Below are positions 53,759-63,479 of a DNA stretch of 64,000 bases, one piece after another; position 1 is the first letter of the stretch; each line of letters begins with the position of its first letter. The notes beneath the pieces were generated by a model. It searched no databases. It had not been told where the DNA came from and saw only the letters and a list, made by a program, of their open reading frames with translations. The stretch comes from Leptidea sinapis (lineage: Eukaryota > Arthropoda > Insecta > Lepidoptera > Pieridae), in assembly GCF_905404315.1 (NCBI RefSeq), contig NC_066288.1, positions 2,294,001 to 2,358,000 of the forward strand, written 5' to 3'. The translations under genes and the position numbers were made by a program.

Positions 53759-53822
53759 GTGGCAATCTTTGGGGGAGGCCTTTGTCCCGCAGTGGCTGAT
53801 GTTGATGATGATGATATATTAT
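53758..53822 (+). mobile_element. RTE 3' end
   Basis: 'gggggaggcctttgtcccgc', 'agtggctgatgttgatgatg', then a (atg)n run. It encodes the last residues SLGEAFVPQW and the trinucleotide tail usual for RTE elements. Only about 60 bp. Confidence 0.7.
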
Positions 53823-53824
53823 TT

Positions 53825-54390
53825 GTGTGTGCCTATGTGCCTTATGGAACGTTAAAAAGGAAGAAAATATTTTGGAGTCTCAGGGAAATTCTTCAAAAAT
53901 ACAATGGATAGATTGACACACAAAGAAAGTCTTCGCAGAAAAAGTCGACTACTATATTTTAAGATATAATAAAATCTGATTAGACAAGTTAATATAACTC
54001 AAGCCAGGTTAATTGAATCGATGGAAATAGCCATCGAATGCAATTAGCTCTTACTGGTGGCTTTGCAGTTTACACTCCTCCCGATAGATAACTTGAGTTG
54101 AGCATCACAGTTCAGTCTACAGCGTTACGTAACTACCTGTACTTTATCTAGTCCCCAAACTTTGCTAGTAGTTAGTTCAAGTGTTGAATGTGAGTTATAT
54201 GCAGGCAATAATTTCTGATATGAAAAGTTGCTCGGTGGTTTATGTAATGTAATATACGAAATATTTTATCAATAAAACTAGTCTGGCCATAGTAATTGTT
54301 ACAAATTAACAAATTTCAAATATTATTTATTCTATTTTGGAAGTCATTTATAAGATAGAAACTTCGTTCATTTTTAGAAAATTCAAATAT
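53825..54390. other. No gene seen
   Basis: AT-rich, nothing recognised. Confidence 0.4.
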
Positions 54391-54394
54391 TCTT

Positions 54395-54715
54395 TTCGAT
54401 GTTAATCATCATCATTAGCCGGAAGACGTCCACTGCTGGACAAAGACCATCCCCAAAGACTACCACGACGTTCGGTCATGCGCTGCCCACCTCATCCAAC
54501 GTATTCCAGCGATCTTGACCAGATCGTCGGTCCATCTTGTGGGGCCTACTAACACTGCGTCTTCCAGTACGTGGCTGCCATTCGAGGACTTTACTGCCCC
54601 AACGGCTATCTGTCCGTCGAACTATGTGCCCTTCCCACTGCCACTTCAGTTTCGCAATCATTTGGGCTATGTTGGTTACTTTGGTTCTCCTACGGATCTC
54701 CTCATTTCTGATCTT
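54395..54715 (-). mobile_element. RTE ORF2 C-terminus (pseudogene)
   Basis: Minus strand: MIAKLKWQWEGHIVRRTDSR, WGSKVLEWQPRTGRRSVSRP, DRRSGQDRWNTLDEVGSA, then in another frame the end 'gtccagcagtggacgtcttc'. This is the 'AKLKW.W.GH..R..D.RW...V..W.PR.GRR..GRP' C-terminal pattern of RTE LINEs. It also matches 62235-62420 and 55375-55470. The (ATG)n tail appears as 'tcatcatcatt' at 54405-54415. The plus-strand ORFs here are shadows. Confidence 0.85.
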
Positions 54716-54719
54716 AATA

Positions 54720-55370
54720 TTCTTTATTGGAGGTTAATATTGAATAACAATTATTATGGAATCGGGTGTAAAAGAAAACAGAATAGCAATAATTGTTAAG
54801 CACATAATGGGTATGACAACATTCGTATGTTCGTATAAAGTAATAATGATAGATATGTGATTTCTTAAACCTCTACTGACGACCATGACAGATAAAGCTA
54901 CAAAAACACCTAAAGCTTGTCGATATATAGGACATGCCCTATTCAGTCCCTAGAGTTAGAAAGTTGATCGATAATTTTTTTAAATTACAGAAACATTTTT
55001 CACTGTTGATAAAATTAATAAGCAAAATGACAAAGTGTACACTCATAAAATCATGCAAAAGCTATTTGAGATAGATTTATAGAGATTGATAGAGATTGCC
55101 TACTTTCAAAGTAAGCATAATGGAAAACAAATCATTAACATTAACATTAGCTGGTGCAAAACTACTAAGTAACCTTACGCAAAATAAATAAAAGTAACCA
55201 GAAGTGAATGATAGAAGTATTTACGAAAGATATTTTTTGGAAAGAAAATATCAAATATGACAACTTAATATTTTCGAGCGACATGGTGTTATAAGCACTT
55301 CGCTATAAACTTTCCTATATAACATCAATTTAACCTTTCTAATTCAACGTAAAATATGTTGCAAAATAGG
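54720..55370. other. No gene seen
   Basis: AT-rich, no recognised family. Confidence 0.4.
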
Positions 55371-55374
55371 CTAA

Positions 55375-55470
55375 TTATTGCAAATCACTTCAGCCGAAAG
55401 ACGTCCACTGCTGGACAAAGGCCTCCCTCAAAAATCGCCATGACGATCGGTCCTGCGCTGCGTGGGGTGT
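55375..55470 (-). mobile_element. RTE 3' end fragment
   Basis: Plus-strand cues 'agccgaaagacgtccactgc', 'tggacaaaggcctccctcaa', 'gatcggtcctgcgctgcg' match the same region at 62250-62315, minus coding sense. It ends abruptly at about 55470 where a different GC-rich segment begins. Confidence 0.75.
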
Positions 55471-55625
55471 CGCACCAGTGTAGCAGTAAGAGGCGGCTAA
55501 GGAATACAATCAGCGGAGGATGGGTAGCAGAATCCTACCGAAAAGCACCAACATTTACAGCCATCGCCATCCCGCTTGCCAAACGTGGCGTTTATGGCAA
55601 AAAAAACCCCCAGAAAAACATGACA
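55471..55625 (+). mobile_element. Possible LINE 5' UTR fragment
   Basis: 'agtaagaggcggctaaggaa' echoes 'gtaagaggcgactaagggct' of the LINE-A 5' UTR at 14890. Then comes 'catcgccatcccgcttgcca' and 'aacgtggcgtttatggc', a layout I know from the 5' regions of other lepidopteran LINEs. The open plus-strand frame over it shows no known domain. Confidence 0.4.
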
Positions 55626-55629
55626 GATA

Positions 55630-56155
55630 ATTATTGCCAAAGTGAAAACAATTTTTTTTCATCGATAATTGAGCAAGACAAGTCGATCAGAGTTGTGGAC
55701 AAAACTCACATACTCATTTTAGAAAAACTCCAAAAATGTTTTTCAATAACACAACGAATGGGATGCATTATTAACAAGCGCATTAGATCGCATGATATCT
55801 GACAAACACAAAATTATCGTCAGAGACAATAAGACGCCTGCAGGACAACAGGCGAGACATTTTAATGCGTCGAAAATAATTGAGAAAGACGTTGGATGAA
55901 AACTTAGAAAGATTTTGTTTTACATCGGTTGAATGATCAAGTTCAACGTATATTCATAACACATCTAGCATAATATAGAATGCCTTTCAATTTCAAGATG
56001 GATTTTTTTTAATGAAGATGATAAGTCCAATGAAAGGTATCTGCGCTTACTATCTAAATCAAAATGATAATTTCATAACTGGCGTTTCATTTTAAGTCTT
56101 GTACGTCTTGTTTCATTGTAAGATTTGTTCTTGTAAAATAATAAAAACTTTACTT
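55630..56155. other. No gene seen
   Basis: The frame open from 55356 to 55802 crosses two unrelated fragments and is not a gene. 'acgcctgcaggacaacaggcg' near 55834 makes a small hairpin. Otherwise AT-rich. Confidence 0.4.
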
Positions 56156-56161
56156 TTTTGA

Positions 56162-56400
56162 CGACCTATAGGGGTCCAATGGTTAGCGACCCTGCCTTCT
56201 GAGCTAGGGGTCCCGAGTTCGAACCCCGGTAGGTCCAAACAATTTAAATGATGAATATGAATGTTTGTTTTCGAGTCATGGATGTTTATAAATATTTATG
56301 TATGTTTAAGTAAGTATATTGTATTAAATATATCGCCTAGTATATATAGCCTAGCTTGGGGCAAGATAATTTGTGTAAAAGTGTGTCAATGTTTAGTATT
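56162..56400 (+). mobile_element. SINE-F, full-length tRNA-derived SINE
   Basis: Head: 'gtccaatggttagcgaccct' (A box region) and 'gagttcgaaccccggtaggt' (B box GTTCGAACC), about 40 bases apart as in a tRNA. Body: 'tttcgagtcatggatgttta', 'tgtttaagtaagtatattgt', 'tcgcctagtatatatagcct', 'agcttggggcaagataattt', 'gtgtaaaagtgtgtcaat'. The tail is an ATT-type microsatellite. No coding. It would be transcribed by RNA polymerase III and moved by a LINE partner in trans. This is the reference for the four other copies. Confidence 0.85.
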
Positions 56401-56404
56401 ATAT

Positions 56405-56695
56405 ATAATAATAATTATAAATCCAATACACATGTAACATCAAGCACCATACTGAAATTAGTAATTGCGTTACATGAGAGGGCTACTGTTGTTATTCGAT
56501 GTGGATGCGCTCAAAGCTTTCAGGTAAAGTTGCTGTACTTGACAGCTGCCCGATATTCATAGGGAGGGTAGTAAGTTTACCAGACAATTATAATAACAAG
56601 CTTAACATATTATCCAGTCCAGTTGAAATCCAAGAAATCATAAAACGATTATGATTGTTATTACAAACATACCGCTATACTAAGTATCTTTAGAT
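56405..56695. other. No gene seen
   Basis: AT-rich spacer. Confidence 0.35.
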
Positions 56696-56697
56696 AA

Positions 56698-56780
56698 CTG
56701 CGACTGTCTATAACCAAGCTGATATATAGCACGAACAGCTCTCTTTTGCAAAGCAAACACTATTTCAATATCAGAATATT
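56698..56780 (-). mobile_element. LINE-B RT scrap
   Basis: About 80 bp nearly identical to 35342-35420: 'gactgtctataaccaagctg', 'atatatagcacgaacagctc', 'tcttttgcaaagcaaacact'. Both ends are cut sharply, so it is an internal fragment and not a normal LINE tail. Confidence 0.85.
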
Positions 56781-56784
56781 ATGT

Positions 56785-57120
56785 TATAATGTAAAGAAAG
56801 TGTTATATGTTATATTAATGAAAAACTATAATAATAATATAATAAATAATAATATAATAAAACTATAATATATGTACATTTAAAAAAAAAAAAAAACTAT
56901 TCAACGATTTAATTATCTATAAAATTTCTGTCGGTTTGATTTCCGCTAGCCACGTACTGATGTGTTTTTAGCTTTTGAATTCATATTATGTATGTTTAAA
57001 CGATGATCTGACAGTCAAGGATACCAAAATATACTAATGAAGAAATGGTGTTTTAACTGAATCTAGGCGCACAATATACGTCTAGTTATTGAAAATTGTA
57101 CCCGAATAATAATATATATC
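56785..57120. other. AT-rich, (TAA)n tracts
   Basis: Low-complexity 'ataataatataataaa' runs at 56828-56868 and an A run at 56882-56897. No gene. Confidence 0.5.
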
Positions 57121-57124
57121 CACA

Positions 57125-57335
57125 CAACAACATAATATTATAATGTAACAGAAACAATGTGTGTAAAGTTGGACATAGTTGGAAGTTTGTACGTAAATCA
57201 AGTGACGCAGCAGCTGGCACTCTGTGAACAGGTATGTCGGGTAGAGAGTTGCAACCGCATGTGACATTCGATTACTGTATCCAGGGAAAAATATGTCTGA
57301 ATTCTGAGAGCAATTTATAGTACTGCATTTTGCAA
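57125..57335 (-). repeat. Dispersed repeat T, copy 3 (inverted)
   Basis: 'aagttggacatagttgg', 'cagcagctggcactctgtga', 'gagttgcaaccgcatgtgac', 'attcgattactgtatccagg', 'gaaaaatatgtctgaattct'. Reverse complement of copies 1 and 2. Confidence 0.8.
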
Positions 57336-57339
57336 CTTT

Positions 57340-58070
57340 ATTACTGAACGAGACTTAGCCCGTGACTTTGACTACCTAGATAGATTTTTCTTCCTAGATG
57401 ATATTTACTTGGCAATAATTTCAAATAGAATTTTTTTATAACTGTCGTTAACAGATTGGGTACGTTTAGGCACGGACGAGTAAAAAGAGAAGGACTCCAC
57501 GCCGTGATATTTGCAAGTGAAGCACCGTTATGCTAGAGTGTGTGCGGTTACGGGGGATACTAGTTACACAAATTTTTCTCTCTTAAATAATCATATATGG
57601 CCACAAATACTTGTAAAGTACCGTTTTTACACTTTTTCACAACGCACGACACCATTTAAAAAAAAATTATTGAGACGCAAACTGATCTGTCAGACGATGA
57701 CAATTCTCATAATGGGCGGCCAGGCCATCGGCCTGTAGTAGTGTAAGTTGTGTGAGTGGTTGTATTCACACGTTAATCGGCTTGTTTTGGTGCTACACTG
57801 TTATGTTAGGTGACACGGAGTCCTTAATTTTTTACTAGTCCGCGCGTTTAGGTATGAATTTCCAATTAGAATATTAATTGATGACTAGTTATGTTAGTTT
57901 TTCACACTCTTATGATTAAGGTGAAAATGAGCTTCTTAACGTTTATTAACTAAAACAAGTCGAAAAAGATTCAATTGTTAAGGCATTTAACAGAAACATC
58001 GTGTGAAGCAGGTATATGTTTGGCTACAATTGATTCGTTGTTGTGTGCAGTATAAGGTTACCGCCCATTA
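57340..58070. other. No gene recognised
   Basis: Mixed composition. The short plus-strand ORF at 57511-57738 has no motif. No shared repeat seen. Confidence 0.35.
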
Positions 58071-58076
58071 AATGCA

Positions 58077-58135
58077 TAAAAGGCATTTATTTTTTTTAAA
58101 TTGATTCCTCTAGAATTTTGTTTGAAGTCATTACA
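58077..58135 (-). mobile_element. LINE-B 3' terminal scrap
   Basis: 'cataaaaggcatttattttt' and 'attgattcctctagaatttt', then 'gtttgaagtcatta', match the last 55 bp of LINE-B (34787-34845). Confidence 0.8.
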
Positions 58136-58139
58136 TGAG

Positions 58140-59320
58140 GAAGGTACTTACATTGAGATAGTATGTACTAGGTACTAGCGAAGACATCTCACCTTGATTA
58201 TTCATAACACGAGGTTTGACCAGCTGTAGTCACCTCACTTAGTATATGCGTAAGAATTTGAAGCAATAACACAAATTCGAGTGGTGGGTTTTAATGAAAT
58301 ATTATGCTTTCGTGTCTATTAAGATACTGTTTTAATTACATTAAACACAAGTAAAAGTCAAGGAGACCTTTCATAATTAAGTTCAACAAATTACGTATAA
58401 ATCACGCTTAATTTAATTTATTACGGCGACAACTGGCAAAATATTACGATGTTGTTACACTACGTTGAACGAAGCGCTTTCTAGCGCTTATAGGTTATTA
58501 TATAATATTTATTCAAGACAAAACAATGTTTTTAAATAACAATATATATAATATTTACAATACTTTATGTCTAGAAATCGGCAAGTGCTCCAGGGCACTA
58601 GATTTTTCAGATACACCAAAATCAAAAGTGCCGTATGGCACACTATTCCCTCACCAAGTTCTAATCCTTATTTTGTTAATTAGATTTATTTTCCATGGTC
58701 TTATAGCTTGTTTAAATAGCTTTTAGTTACATTCACTCAAATCATTCTAATTATAATCAATCTAGTACACGTAAAATAGTATGCATTGACAGAAAGCTGC
58801 CCGCGCCAAAATCACGCCGATCTGACCTACCGCGCGCGATCAGAGTTTCCCGGATCGGAAAGGCTAAAACTATTATGATTGCGTGTACCAAGAATACTGG
58901 CAGCATATCCAGGTTACCTACCTTGGCTGATCCGTTGAACAAAACAGCTGCTAGCGTTTGGGTTTCCAGTAGTAAAAAATAAATATATTTTATATCTCTT
59001 TTCAAAGCATGGTTTTAATTAAAGTTATACCCGACTTCATTCCAATTATGCAAAACATATGGAGCTTTGAATTTGCGTAATCATAGTGTGAAGATGCACA
59101 CATAAATTCATGCATAACTTAATTAGGCTTCACAGTACTGCATTGCACGTAACTGCTTTATTCGTTGTCAACAGCACACATGATGTAAATGCACCGTTAA
59201 TACATTGCGGTGTCTAAAAATGATTGTTTAAAATTATTTATAATTGTTATTTTTTTATTTGGAGGAACACTATTCTACTTCATAAATCCATATACAATTA
59301 TTACCTTATATTATGTATTT
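58140..59320. other. No gene seen
   Basis: AT-rich. A GC-richer patch at 58795-58930 has a minus-strand ORF of 82 codons with a hydrophobic stretch but no motif that I know. Confidence 0.35.
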
Positions 59321-59328
59321 ATTAATGA

Positions 59329-59504
59329 GTAATACCTATTAATTATTACCATTCATTTATTGAAGTAGGCGTTACTTTGCGGAAATCCGTAATTATCCAA
59401 ATGTTTTGAGTTTTCTTATGTACCTATTGGCGGCATTAACACTACAGAAAACTCAAAATATTTGGATTATTTTCATTCAGCTTAAAATAGGTATTATAAC
59501 CTCA
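59329..59504. repeat. Imperfect long hairpin (MITE-like)
   Basis: Inner arms 'ccaaatgttttgagttttct' (59399-59418) and the inverted 'agaaaactcaaaatatttgg' (59447-59466) differ at one or two positions. Outer arms 'taatacctatt' (59330-59340) and the inverted 'aataggtatta' (near 59486-59498) also match. Length about 175 bp, no ORF. The exact ends are not clear. Confidence 0.55.
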
Positions 59505-59644
59505 AACGCACTTCAAATATTATGTTAAATAAGTTTGGAGCGGTTTGTTTCTAGCTTATTATGCTATGATAAATAGAAAAAAAAAGCCACGCGGTTTTCC
59601 CGAATCTGGCTGATTTTAAGGCTATCGTAAATAGGCTTAATAGT

Positions 59645-59905
59645 TTTCTTCTTCTTTAGCCATTCTCAACCTCTAAGGTGTAGGCCTCCTTCAGCTTATG
59701 CTATCTTTTCCGGTCTTGAGCAGTTTCCAACCACTTTGTTCCCGCCAGTCTTGATATCGTCGTACCAACGCTTCTCACCCCACGGTCTCCATTCTATCAC
59801 TGCCTTGCAATGCTTGCTGGCGAAATGGCCAGTCCCATTTCAATTTCGCAACACATTTGGTTACATCGCTCACTTTGCTCTGCTCTCTGACCCATTCGTT
59901 AATAT
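59645..59905 (-). mobile_element. RTE-like ORF2 C-terminus, old copy
   Basis: Minus strand: 'ttgcgaaattgaaatgggac' (KLKW.W type) and 'agaatggagaccgtggggtg', then 'gacgatatcaagactggcgg', 'gaacaaagtggttggaaact', 'gctcaagaccggaaaagata' and 'gaaggaggcctacaccttag'. The order W.GH, W.PR.G, R.DDI, AQDR..W, LEEAY is that of RTE C-termini, but this belongs to another subfamily than the 54.4-kb copy. Confidence 0.65.
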
Positions 59906-60159
59906 TTTATTAAGTATGTAATTATTTCGGTAAATATGAATCAATTACACAATAAAATATTTTATTAGATCGGTATAACGACACAGGAGTTTTCGAATAT
60001 TGAGTAATTTGCCTGTGAGATGGTAGCGTAGGTGGGTAAGTATTCAGAAGCACTGGCATTTTCATTAAGAAATGGTAAAATCTGGTGGAATGATTGGGTT
60101 GTAGACACTTAACATCTTATATTTGAAGCATATTTTGAAACCCACATTGAAACTGCTCC

Positions 60160-60275
60160 TTTTTTATGCGTATAGCGTATGGATCATCTGATGTTAAGTA
60201 ACCACCACCGTCCACATTCTCACCACACACCAGAGGAATAACAGAAGCGTTGCCGGCCTTTTAGAAAAGGGCAAA
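60160..60275 (-). mobile_element. LINE-A-type 3' tail
   Basis: 'gcgtatggatcatctgatgt', 'taagtaaccaccaccgtcca', 'aggaataacagaagcgttgc', 'cggcctttt'. Diverged short tail. Confidence 0.7.
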
Positions 60276-60579
60276 CTGACCGAAACATAGTCAGGGAAAT
60301 CGATACGAGCAGTGAAGGTGAGTGCTGAGAACGCATCCACACCCATACCTCTGTGTCACCCACATGGCTGTGAACCTCCGGAATGCTCAGAAGTTCGTTT
60401 CTTTAATTTCACTTAGATATTACTAATTAAATATACATGACAATGTTTACTTTTTATTCTACTAATTTCCATTTCGACAGTACAACAGACCAGTCGTATT
60501 GATAAATAAGTTTCGTTGGATTTGTTGTCATGTGTTCATTAATTGTTATGTTATGGTTGTTATTATCGTTACTAATGTT

Positions 60580-60695
60580 TTTTTATGGAAGAGGAGGACA
60601 AATGAATGTATGGGTCACCAATGATATGTGACCACCGCAGCCTAAACTCTCTTGTAACACCAGAGGAACCACAGGAGCGTTGCCGATCGTATATA
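60580..60695 (-). mobile_element. LINE-A-type 3' tail
   Basis: 'ggaagaggaggacaaatgaa', 'ccaatgatatgtgaccaccg', 'accagaggaaccacaggagc', 'gttgccg'. A second diverged tail 420 bp from the previous one, same strand. Confidence 0.7.
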
Positions 60696-60854
60696 GCATC
60701 AGATAAACGTCCCATTTACATATTATGAATTCAAAAACCGAAAACAAATTGTTTGGCGACGGGCGAGGATCGAAACGGGAGCTCGGTGGTGAGAGTCAAA
60801 GGTTCAACCTATTGCACGACGCGACGCTTTTAAACCTTTTTCTTATAGATTATT

Positions 60855-61088
60855 ACAGTGCCATCTGTCTTTGTTTTAATCTTACGATTTGTATGAACAA
60901 AGAATGGCACAGTATGTATCGTTGATATTATTCTACCGCGGCCACAATTTGCTATTACGTTTTATGGAAACACCCTGGAATGATTTCAGTTGTTCCCCAT
61001 CCGGATACAACCATTACTATGTCTATAGCATTACCGACATTGCTATGAGCGCCACTGATTCGACCGTAAACTGAGTTGTTCTATATAC
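60855..61088 (-). repeat. Dispersed repeat R, copy 2 (inverted)
   Basis: Inverted match to 28610-28820: 'tatcgttgatattattctac', 'cgcggccacaatt', 'cctggaatgatttcagttgt', 'tccccatccg' and 'gattcgaccgtaaactg'. The plus-strand ORFs over it are not conserved in copy 1. Confidence 0.8.
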
Positions 61089-61159
61089 TGAAACAAAATA
61101 CAAGAGATATATGCATCATAAAGCAATGCAAGCGTCGTGCGATAAAAAATATCAAAGTA

Positions 61160-61525
61160 TACTAGTTATTTATGCAACTGTTGTGTAATAAGTGTTATTA
61201 AAACACAAATGTGGGGTTATTGTATCACATGAGTGTTTTAATACCTTATTATCAACAGTTGCATTCAAGATTTTATCTACACTCATATGAATCTTCTATA
61301 AAATATTCAGAAACAGTTAGCTTACTGCTAACACTAAAAAAAGCCAGTCCTAGTTACCATAATATTATCCGAAGGAGTATTATTATGAAAACGGATGATA
61401 TAATGTTGTACTGCATTTCATTACAACACTCGTTTGGGTGATGTAATGGTCAAAGCTAACTGTTTTAGAATCTTTAATAGAGGATTTAAGGCATGGGTGT
61501 TAATAAAGTTTTATACAGTTGTGTC
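61160..61525. mobile_element. rep-I copy 3
   Basis: Palindromic unit with arms 61173-61206 and 61233-61262, then the outer inverted pair 'agattttatctacactcata' (61268-61287) against 'gcatgggtgttaataaag' (61491-61508), and 'aacagttagcttactgctaa' against 'aaagctaactgttttagaat'. Half the length of copy 2 because the interior is shorter. 'tacaacactcgtttgggtga' is shared with copy 2. Confidence 0.7.
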
Positions 61526-61529
61526 TAAT

Positions 61530-62000
61530 TAGTGGGTTCTTAAGAAAGCAGTAATAGTCTACTATATCTACTGCTACATTAGTATTTACAGTGCAAAATT
61601 AATATAAATTACAGTTTAATCCAATACCTATTTTTGAAAAATGTTTTAAAATTGGTAGAGTGGTATAGGTTGATAAATATTCTTTTTTATTTTTTGGTTG
61701 AGTATTGTGTATTTTTGTAATTCATAAGTGTCATGTCCTTGGCGTGGATGAATAAAGTGTTTTATATTCGATTTGGATAATATTTAGTCGTTAACTTTTA
61801 TATTTCTACTAATATTTGCTTTCTAACATACATAATATAAAAAAGATAAAAACTAACGACTAACGTTTTTTAAAAGAGGAAAATCAAGCTTAGTTTGCAA
61901 CGCTCACGCTATTTTATCAGTCATTTAAATCGTTCGCCATCTTCTCAGACCAATAAAATACGGTAAAGTGAATACGTGATGCGAGTAAACGAGACGAAAG
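61530..62000. other. No gene seen
   Basis: AT-rich, no family recognised. Confidence 0.4.
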
Positions 62001-62004
62001 ACTA

Positions 62005-62155
62005 AATAATATATTCAAATTCAAATTCAAATATTTTTATTCAAAATAGGATGTGACATCACTTATTGAAAGTCAAAAAACTACCACCCATTCCAAAATG
62101 AATGCCTCAGACTTGAGAAGAATGGGCGCAACAAACTCAGCGGGCTTTTTTTTTA
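62005..62155 (-). mobile_element. LINE-C 3' UTR tail
   Basis: 'ttcaaattcaaatattttta', 'ttattgaaagtcaaaaaact', 'accacccattccaaaatgaa', 'gaatgggcgcaacaaactca', 'gcgggctttttttt'. Equals the last 145 bp of LINE-C. Confidence 0.85.
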
Positions 62156-62229
62156 TCTGTATACAGAAGTGAGAACTAAGGCAAGGCGAGGTTAATAATA
62201 CAAAATACATGTATTTTTGTTCTTTATTA

Positions 62230-62425
62230 ATTCATCATCATCATCAGCCGGAAGACGTCCACTGCTGGACAGAGGCCTCCCCCAAAGATCTCCACGACGA
62301 TCGGTTCTGCGCTGCCCTCATCCAACGTATTCTGGCGATCTTGACCAGATTTTCGGTCCATCTTATGGGGGGGGCCTACCAACACTGCGTCTTCCGGTAC
62401 GTGGTCGGCATTCGAGGATAAAAAT
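62230..62425 (-). mobile_element. RTE 3' end
   Basis: Starts with the inverted (ATG)n tail 'tcatcatcatcagccggaag', then 'acgtccactgctggacagag', 'gatctccacgacgatcggtt', 'ccaacgtattctggcgatct', 'accaacactgcgtcttccgg'. On the minus strand it encodes the RTE C-terminal region (R.TGRRSVGRP to AL.EAYV type). About 190 bp, 5' truncated. Confidence 0.85.
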
Positions 62426-62429
62426 TTAT

Positions 62430-62770
62430 CGAAAAAATAACTAGTTTTAGTTCTTGTTTAGAATTATTGCTTAATATTTGCTCATTCCACTCAAACTAAA
62501 TCGACTAAGCTTTAATATCAATATTCCTACGCATAAGTCCAATATTCTAAGTATCATCTCAATTGACACAAGGGTACATATTATTGGGAAGCAAGAGCTC
62601 CGTATCATGAGTGCTCGTAAACTCATTAAAAGTAAGATGAATACAGTTTAACTAGTTAGATATTCATGTAGAGGACACTTCTAATCGAGACCGCTTAACG
62701 AACAATTAACTAACGTGGCTTAACCAGCGACTATCTTATGAAATTGTTAGTGCTAAAAAATTGGGTAAAT
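62430..62770. other. No gene seen
   Basis: AT-rich spacer. Confidence 0.35.
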
Positions 62771-62775
62771 CCAGC

Positions 62776-63020
62776 CTATTTTTTTATGATAATAGACGAG
62801 CAGGATGTTCAGCTGATGGTAATACCCTGCCCAATACAATGCAGTGCCGCTCAGGATTCCTAAAAAACCCAAAAATTCTGAGCGGCACTCCAATTGAGCT
62901 CGTCCCCTTGAAACATAAGATGTTAAGTCTCATTTGGCTAGTAATTTAACTGCAGTAATAGACGCCGTTGTGGTACCCATTATCTAGCCAGTATCCTATC
63001 CAAAGGAGCTTCGCACTGGT
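62776..63020 (+). mobile_element. rep-E copy, shortened
   Basis: 'tttttttatgataatagacg', 'agcaggatgttcagctgatg', the hairpin 'gtgccgctcaggattcc...attctgagcggcac', 'aagatgttaagtctcatttg', then a deletion of the 'ggaccgaaacacagtaatg' block, then 'gccgttgtggtacccattat' and 'ccaaaggagcttcgcactgg'. The arms of the inner hairpin are well kept. Confidence 0.8.
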
Positions 63021-63024
63021 TATT

Positions 63025-63395
63025 TACTTACTGTCTTTAACTCGTATGTGAAATTTTTATCACAATATTTATTATTAATGTTCACAATTATTAATAGTAA
63101 AAGCATTAATAACTGCTTTCATACAATATAATATTAACCTTAATAACAGCAGTAATGCTGTTCAGACATTTTGAATAATATTTAAGGTAATGCTTTTGAG
63201 ATACTACGATAACGGTTCTAGCTGATGTATTATTTAACCGTAAGAGTTTAACTAGGTGGCTGATTATGAGAAGGATTGAAACAAGCTTGGTTTGTTATTA
63301 TTAATAATTCAAATAAAATTGATCTATGCTTAATTGTAGTCCCTTAGTCGTATTTTGTAAATAATAATTATTATTATTTCATATTTCGTATTCTC
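63025..63395. other. No gene seen
   Basis: AT-rich. Confidence 0.35.
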
Positions 63396-63399
63396 CCTC

Positions 63400-63475
63400 T
63401 CATAGTGAAATTTGTTTCACAGTAGAACTGTCAAACTGTCAATAAATTCTCTCATAGAAAATATTATGTCTATAC
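63400..63475 (-). mobile_element. Helentron-like element, middle scrap
   Basis: 'gtgaaatttgtttcacagta', 'gaactgtcaaactg', 'tcaataaattctctcataga' match 44785-44850 on the other strand. Confidence 0.6.
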
Positions 63476-63479
63476 AAAA

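Noticed and set aside
54515..54799. 94-codon plus-strand ORF
   Set aside because: Antisense of an RTE C-terminus.
55356..55802. 148-codon plus-strand ORF
   Set aside because: Runs across an RTE 3' end and an unrelated GC-rich fragment; no known domain and no coherent gene.
58757..59005. Small membrane protein gene on the minus strand
   Set aside because: A hydrophobic stretch of chance type, no homology recognised, no supporting context.
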